Shown here in pieces: positions 62,901 to 64,000 of a DNA stretch of 64,000 nucleotides. The stretch covers positions 248,001-312,000 of the forward strand of contig NZ_SEON01000004.1 in assembly GCF_004152845.1 (NCBI RefSeq), given 5' to 3'. A model generated the notes under the pieces. The model did not search any database. It worked only from the letters and a program-made list of their open reading frames with translations, and was not told where the DNA came from. The position numbers were made by a program, and so were the translations under genes. This DNA comes from Sphingobium fuliginis (lineage in GTDB: Bacteria; Pseudomonadota; Alphaproteobacteria; Sphingomonadales; Sphingomonadaceae). Each line of letters begins with the position of its first letter. The first letter of the stretch is position 1.

Positions 62901-64000
62901 CAGGGTGATGCCGCGTTCGGCGGACAGCGTGACATTTCCCAGGAAATGCGTTGTCGCGGCGGGACGTATGACGATGTCGCCGGTCGCCGTGCCGGTCAGG
63001 TCGTTCTGCCAGTCGCCCGATCCGATGCTGAAACCCGCCTCTACCGTCGCCGTGGCGTTGCGCGTGGTGATGAGGTTCCCGTCGGCGTCATGGGCGATGT
63101 CGGAACCCGCCGAGAGCACAAGGGCGCTCCCGTCCGGGGTGACCGCCGTCGCTGGCGTGTAGCCGACATTGCCCGACAGCAGCATGGTGAGTGCGTTGTT
63201 CTTCGGCACCGCGACCATGAAGATGCGCTGCGGGTCGGTGCTGCCCGCCGATTCAGGGCCGTTCGTCGTGCCGCTGTGCACCACGCCATTGGCGTCCGTG
63301 GTGCCGGCCGTGATGGCGATGTCGAACAGGCCGTTGTTGATCCGGATGTCGGCCGCTTCGGCCCCCACATAGGCGGTCGATCCGTTGACCGTGACCGTGC
63401 CGCCCTGCACCACGCGCGGCGCGACCAGAGCGACATAGCTGCCGGCCGAAAGCGCGTTGATCTGCGCGCCCGGAAGCAGTTCGACGGACGATGTGCTGCC
63501 CGCCGGGCCTGCGAAGCGGATATTGTTCCTGTCGAGGCCGTTGCTGATGTCGATGGCGTTGGCGGTCAGCACCAGCGATCCGACATTGAAGACGCTGTTC
63601 GCGCCCGCGATGATGCCGCCGGGCGAATAGAACCACACCGCTCCGCCGGTGCTTGGCGGGCTGCCGCTGACCTGGCTCTGCACCGTGCCGTTGAACGCGA
63701 TCGCACGCGATACGGGCAGTCCGTTGCCGTCCAGCGGAAGGATGCGATTCAGCACCGTGAAGTCGCTGAACGAGCTGAACGTGACCGTGTTGCCCTGGGG
63801 CAGGAAGTCGATCGTGCCGGCACTGGCCGGCCCGCGATCGTCGGGCGTCCAGTCGATCACCGCCTGGGTCGAGTTCAGCGAGACGCTGTTCGTGCTCGGC
63901 GGGATATAGGCGTCGCCCGAAACTATGGATGGCGTGCCCTGGAACGCCTTCTGGCCAATGGCGGCGCCGGCCCCGAGCCCGACCGCCAGCGCCACGGCGC
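56937..64000 (-). CDS. Giant haemagglutinin-type exoprotein (partial, continues past the right edge)
   Basis: At least 2350 residues; the frame is open to the window edge, and the visible beginning (ALAVGLGAGAAIGQKAFQGT) is the end of a signal peptide, so the start lies just outside. The first 250 residues form a two-partner-secretion (filamentous haemagglutinin N-terminal) domain (GGAVWFYSPGGIIAGANSVF, SYVALVAPRVVQGG). Then come many Gly-rich beta-helix repeats, densest at about 59.6-62.6 kb (units like LTVSADGIGSMGGGGGTGG), and a more regular NI.ADG-type repeat region. It ends with four Cys. A surface adhesin or biofilm protein is likely. No TpsB transporter gene is visible in the window. 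Confidence 0.85.
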   Translation of the reverse strand, partial: AVALAVGLGAGAAIGQKAFQGTPSIVSGDAYIPPSTNSVSLNSTQAVIDWTPDDRGPASAGTIDFLPQGNTVTFSSFSDFTVLNRILPLDGNGLPVSRAIAFNGTVQSQVSGSPPSTGGAVWFYSPGGIIAGANSVFNVGSLVLTANAIDISNGLDRNNIRFAGPAGSTSSVELLPGAQINALSAGSYVALVAPRVVQGGTVTVNGSTAYVGAEAADIRINNGLFDIAITAGTTDANGVVHSGTTNGPESAGSTDPQRIFMVAVPKNNALTMLLSGNVGYTPATAVTPDGSALVLSAGSDIAHDADGNLITTRNATATVEAGFSIGSGDWQNDLTGTATGDIVIRPAATTHFLGNVTLSAERGITLRADQSGAIAADRDMILTAGSGATGGRIDLLAFGGSGAALTNGQIDVTGSLTLNASGDGEAGVSAPPLIGGDAIGGTIDLIATGGSIAAASLIANAVGYAGYGSDRSGNATGGAITLSALTAAGPSGTEGGSLRFGSTALDASAGTAFQVSVPPVDGGSAIGGSVALNGTSGSFITGGLDLGTVSARALATGGIASTGAAGNATGGDIRIAISSGTHEWTSLNADTSTAPGYATEGGSYGAAIPGATGIDIDVGGTGNLNILTSVSLYADAQAFGGGASGGTLRAGRINISAHDGGSFAIAEDLFATANASSFPAFPGSTFLTPRTADAFGGTISIGAAGGSFGAAGLYASAGGFAGDAPGVAGSGTGGGVTLFASASGGQRGSFSLSDCASYFCRVSADGWGAAGADGSNGTGGSILLHASDADFSVPGELTLQAQGVGGGAASDGVAGRGGDGLGGSILVESRLGLAGTGDLSFGSLFLSAEGASAPSSDGMSFNGGDAGSGTGGTVNINISGGSLTADLLDAQASGFGGAAGENCLSCEGGGTTAFLAGSGQGGSAGFLISGGAAAIGTLTLGAHGTGGEADGANGPSSVAAIAGAGLGGHALLESRGGTLEMATLGIDASGTGGLGYPVFQADGADGGTGTGGTAGLLMTAGSGGQVTISGAAVVRASGQGGDGAETGSDGPGNYGAGSGGSGTGGVADVTLAGGMLTAPSLLISAEGLGGAGGNNGSDGPGAAAGDGLGGTARFSYLNEGHAIGTVTVKADGQGGGAGNSGFFSFDNNGNPTFFYGVAAGGAGGRGTGGVAAMLVDVDPLFASLTVSADGIGSMGGGGGTGGAGGTGTGGVAMLDLAFGTTTVSGALRVTAAGLGGAGGTGHDGSGGRGGDAFGGSATFGLTGSSILLDAGDIGVLAEALGGAGGQSGVRSGAGLAGADGGDATGGTALLDLNAGAAAITGLALRISGNATGGDGAIGTAGPVGGNGGAGGNGFAGSATLHIADARMTTGSALPQMPAYSITAVGLGGNGADGSAGSNAGLTGGLGGSGGNGIGGLAAFDAGNGDYVLGGLTLRADGLGGLGGIGGAGPAGASAGGAAGLGSGGTASLANGDGGLLSPGAQRLIDALFMSANGDMSGLVRFTDSSTAANAGLRVNGSLALSSLGVPVAGFSGISFAASNAVQVGGNAGFTSDGPLSFAFTGSGGLAATGALTGTSGTRIDLSHAARPLGSDSLFANSILFTTPGDVTLLTAGSLRAVAGLTILAAGGNIGLASGSALTAGGDLRLFAQGSVNGTGAAARAGGTAAIGLGGAGDIVLGDLASGTLLDQVDSAGNLLGTGGIAIGGDFAVSGRLDIGAGTGTLSAANIDIGTLSADTQRLAASGAPVRIGNALMSGDLIVNSSLLLGNADIAGLLQVRAPGPSSLAQLGGAVAAGAIDIAAGAIVSSGLTARNGDLLLQSSTDLNITDARASGAIVMAAANRLTIGNAASGGSLALSGQGIDAASLSAGGQSLLNAGAGSLMVGDIASAGAITASGGAVSLGATGNMAVAQATASAGALLLNAGGALSIVDASAGGNMTLTGGSIDATALDAAGSLTATASGVASFGNVTSQTGGILLNAGGLLSLTASVGARTITMASGDIVLGGAARIGSLSGTSRIVFNAVNLQQPAYVGGSDVAGTYSLSAAELARVAAADIAIGAPARGVAGSPDIVVRDLTLGTANLPGGGLLTIGAGGHLRVEGAVRLTGRSGQGGLILSAGQMLDIVAGPGSIDISDGNGGLGGVLTLDSPNIIAASLSAMADVASTGSLIARELRLAQNDGLVNDTGILRAGTILANASQTFFIQNSGLSSTIPDRRGFTANALLIGSGGSALQIAINGRLALPMGGFAQGLETVPLVAVNGSYALGSKVNGCLIGNPAACTGTGFDSRDTWNGVLDPSVSVSRIFTLSLIELRDIVAQGYPPLIDEPVTGAGNEDLWERSCGGPDEPDCGEGGAR

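Noticed and set aside
1..64000. CRISPR arrays, tRNA or rRNA genes, complete insertion sequences
   Set aside because: No spaced identical repeats, cloverleaf or rRNA-like sequence, or transposase family was recognised on either strand.

Overview
The window is GC-rich DNA that most resembles a sphingomonad (Sphingobium/Sphingomonas/Novosphingobium type, Alphaproteobacteria). This is inferred from the strong GC codon bias, two TonB-dependent receptors, alphaproteobacterial LexA boxes (GAAC-N7-GAAC) and the mix of protein families. No rRNA, tRNA, CRISPR array or complete insertion sequence was recognised.

Layout. 0-5.9 kb: a partial AAA/LuxR-type regulator diverges from DUF4242, a small membrane protein and MddA; then a LysR regulator divergent from a BdcA-like reductase, a UPF0149/SEC-C protein and small hypothetical genes. 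6.1-10.05 kb: a DNA-damage island. A perfect LexA box lies between two divergent SRAP units (SRAP-like+AlkB-like; SRAP+DUF1810), and a second box heads an imuA-imuB mutagenesis cassette broken by frameshifts and truncation. 10.3-14.5 kb: a CHASE4-type chemoreceptor followed by a TonB receptor. 14.7-19.5 kb: a glutathione-dependent formaldehyde-oxidation operon (class III alcohol dehydrogenase, S-formylglutathione hydrolase) with a broken ferredoxin gene, an NTF2-like protein and a nitrilase-family hydrolase, divergent from a LysR regulator. 19.5-23.3 kb: TetR/SDR pair, gene fragments, exonuclease III and a GFA-family protein. 23.4-28.8 kb: a TonB receptor with two sulfatases. 29.1-39.4 kb: periplasmic trehalase, then glgX-treZ-malQ-treY with 4-base stop/start overlaps, turning alpha-glucan into trehalose. 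39.4-41.2 kb: SDR and a cyclic-nucleotide-type phosphodiesterase.

The most unusual part is 41.3-56.8 kb, two tight minus-strand operons that look like a trans-envelope electron conduit. The upstream operon encodes a five-haem cytochrome, a lipoprotein with two HbpS/GlcG-like domains, an outer-membrane beta-barrel and a large ten-haem cytochrome with a C-terminal LVIVD-type repeat domain. The downstream operon encodes a flavin/two-cNMP-domain/four-[4Fe-4S] fusion, a polytopic cytochrome-b-like protein and an FHA-TM-ten-haem fusion. A CcmI/NrfG-like TPR gene sits between them on the other strand. About 25 covalent haems are predicted. I infer a regulated redox path from the cytoplasm through both membranes; direction and substrate are unknown.

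From 56.9 kb to the right edge lies one giant Gly-rich exoprotein gene of the haemagglutinin/two-partner-secretion type, continuing out of the window.
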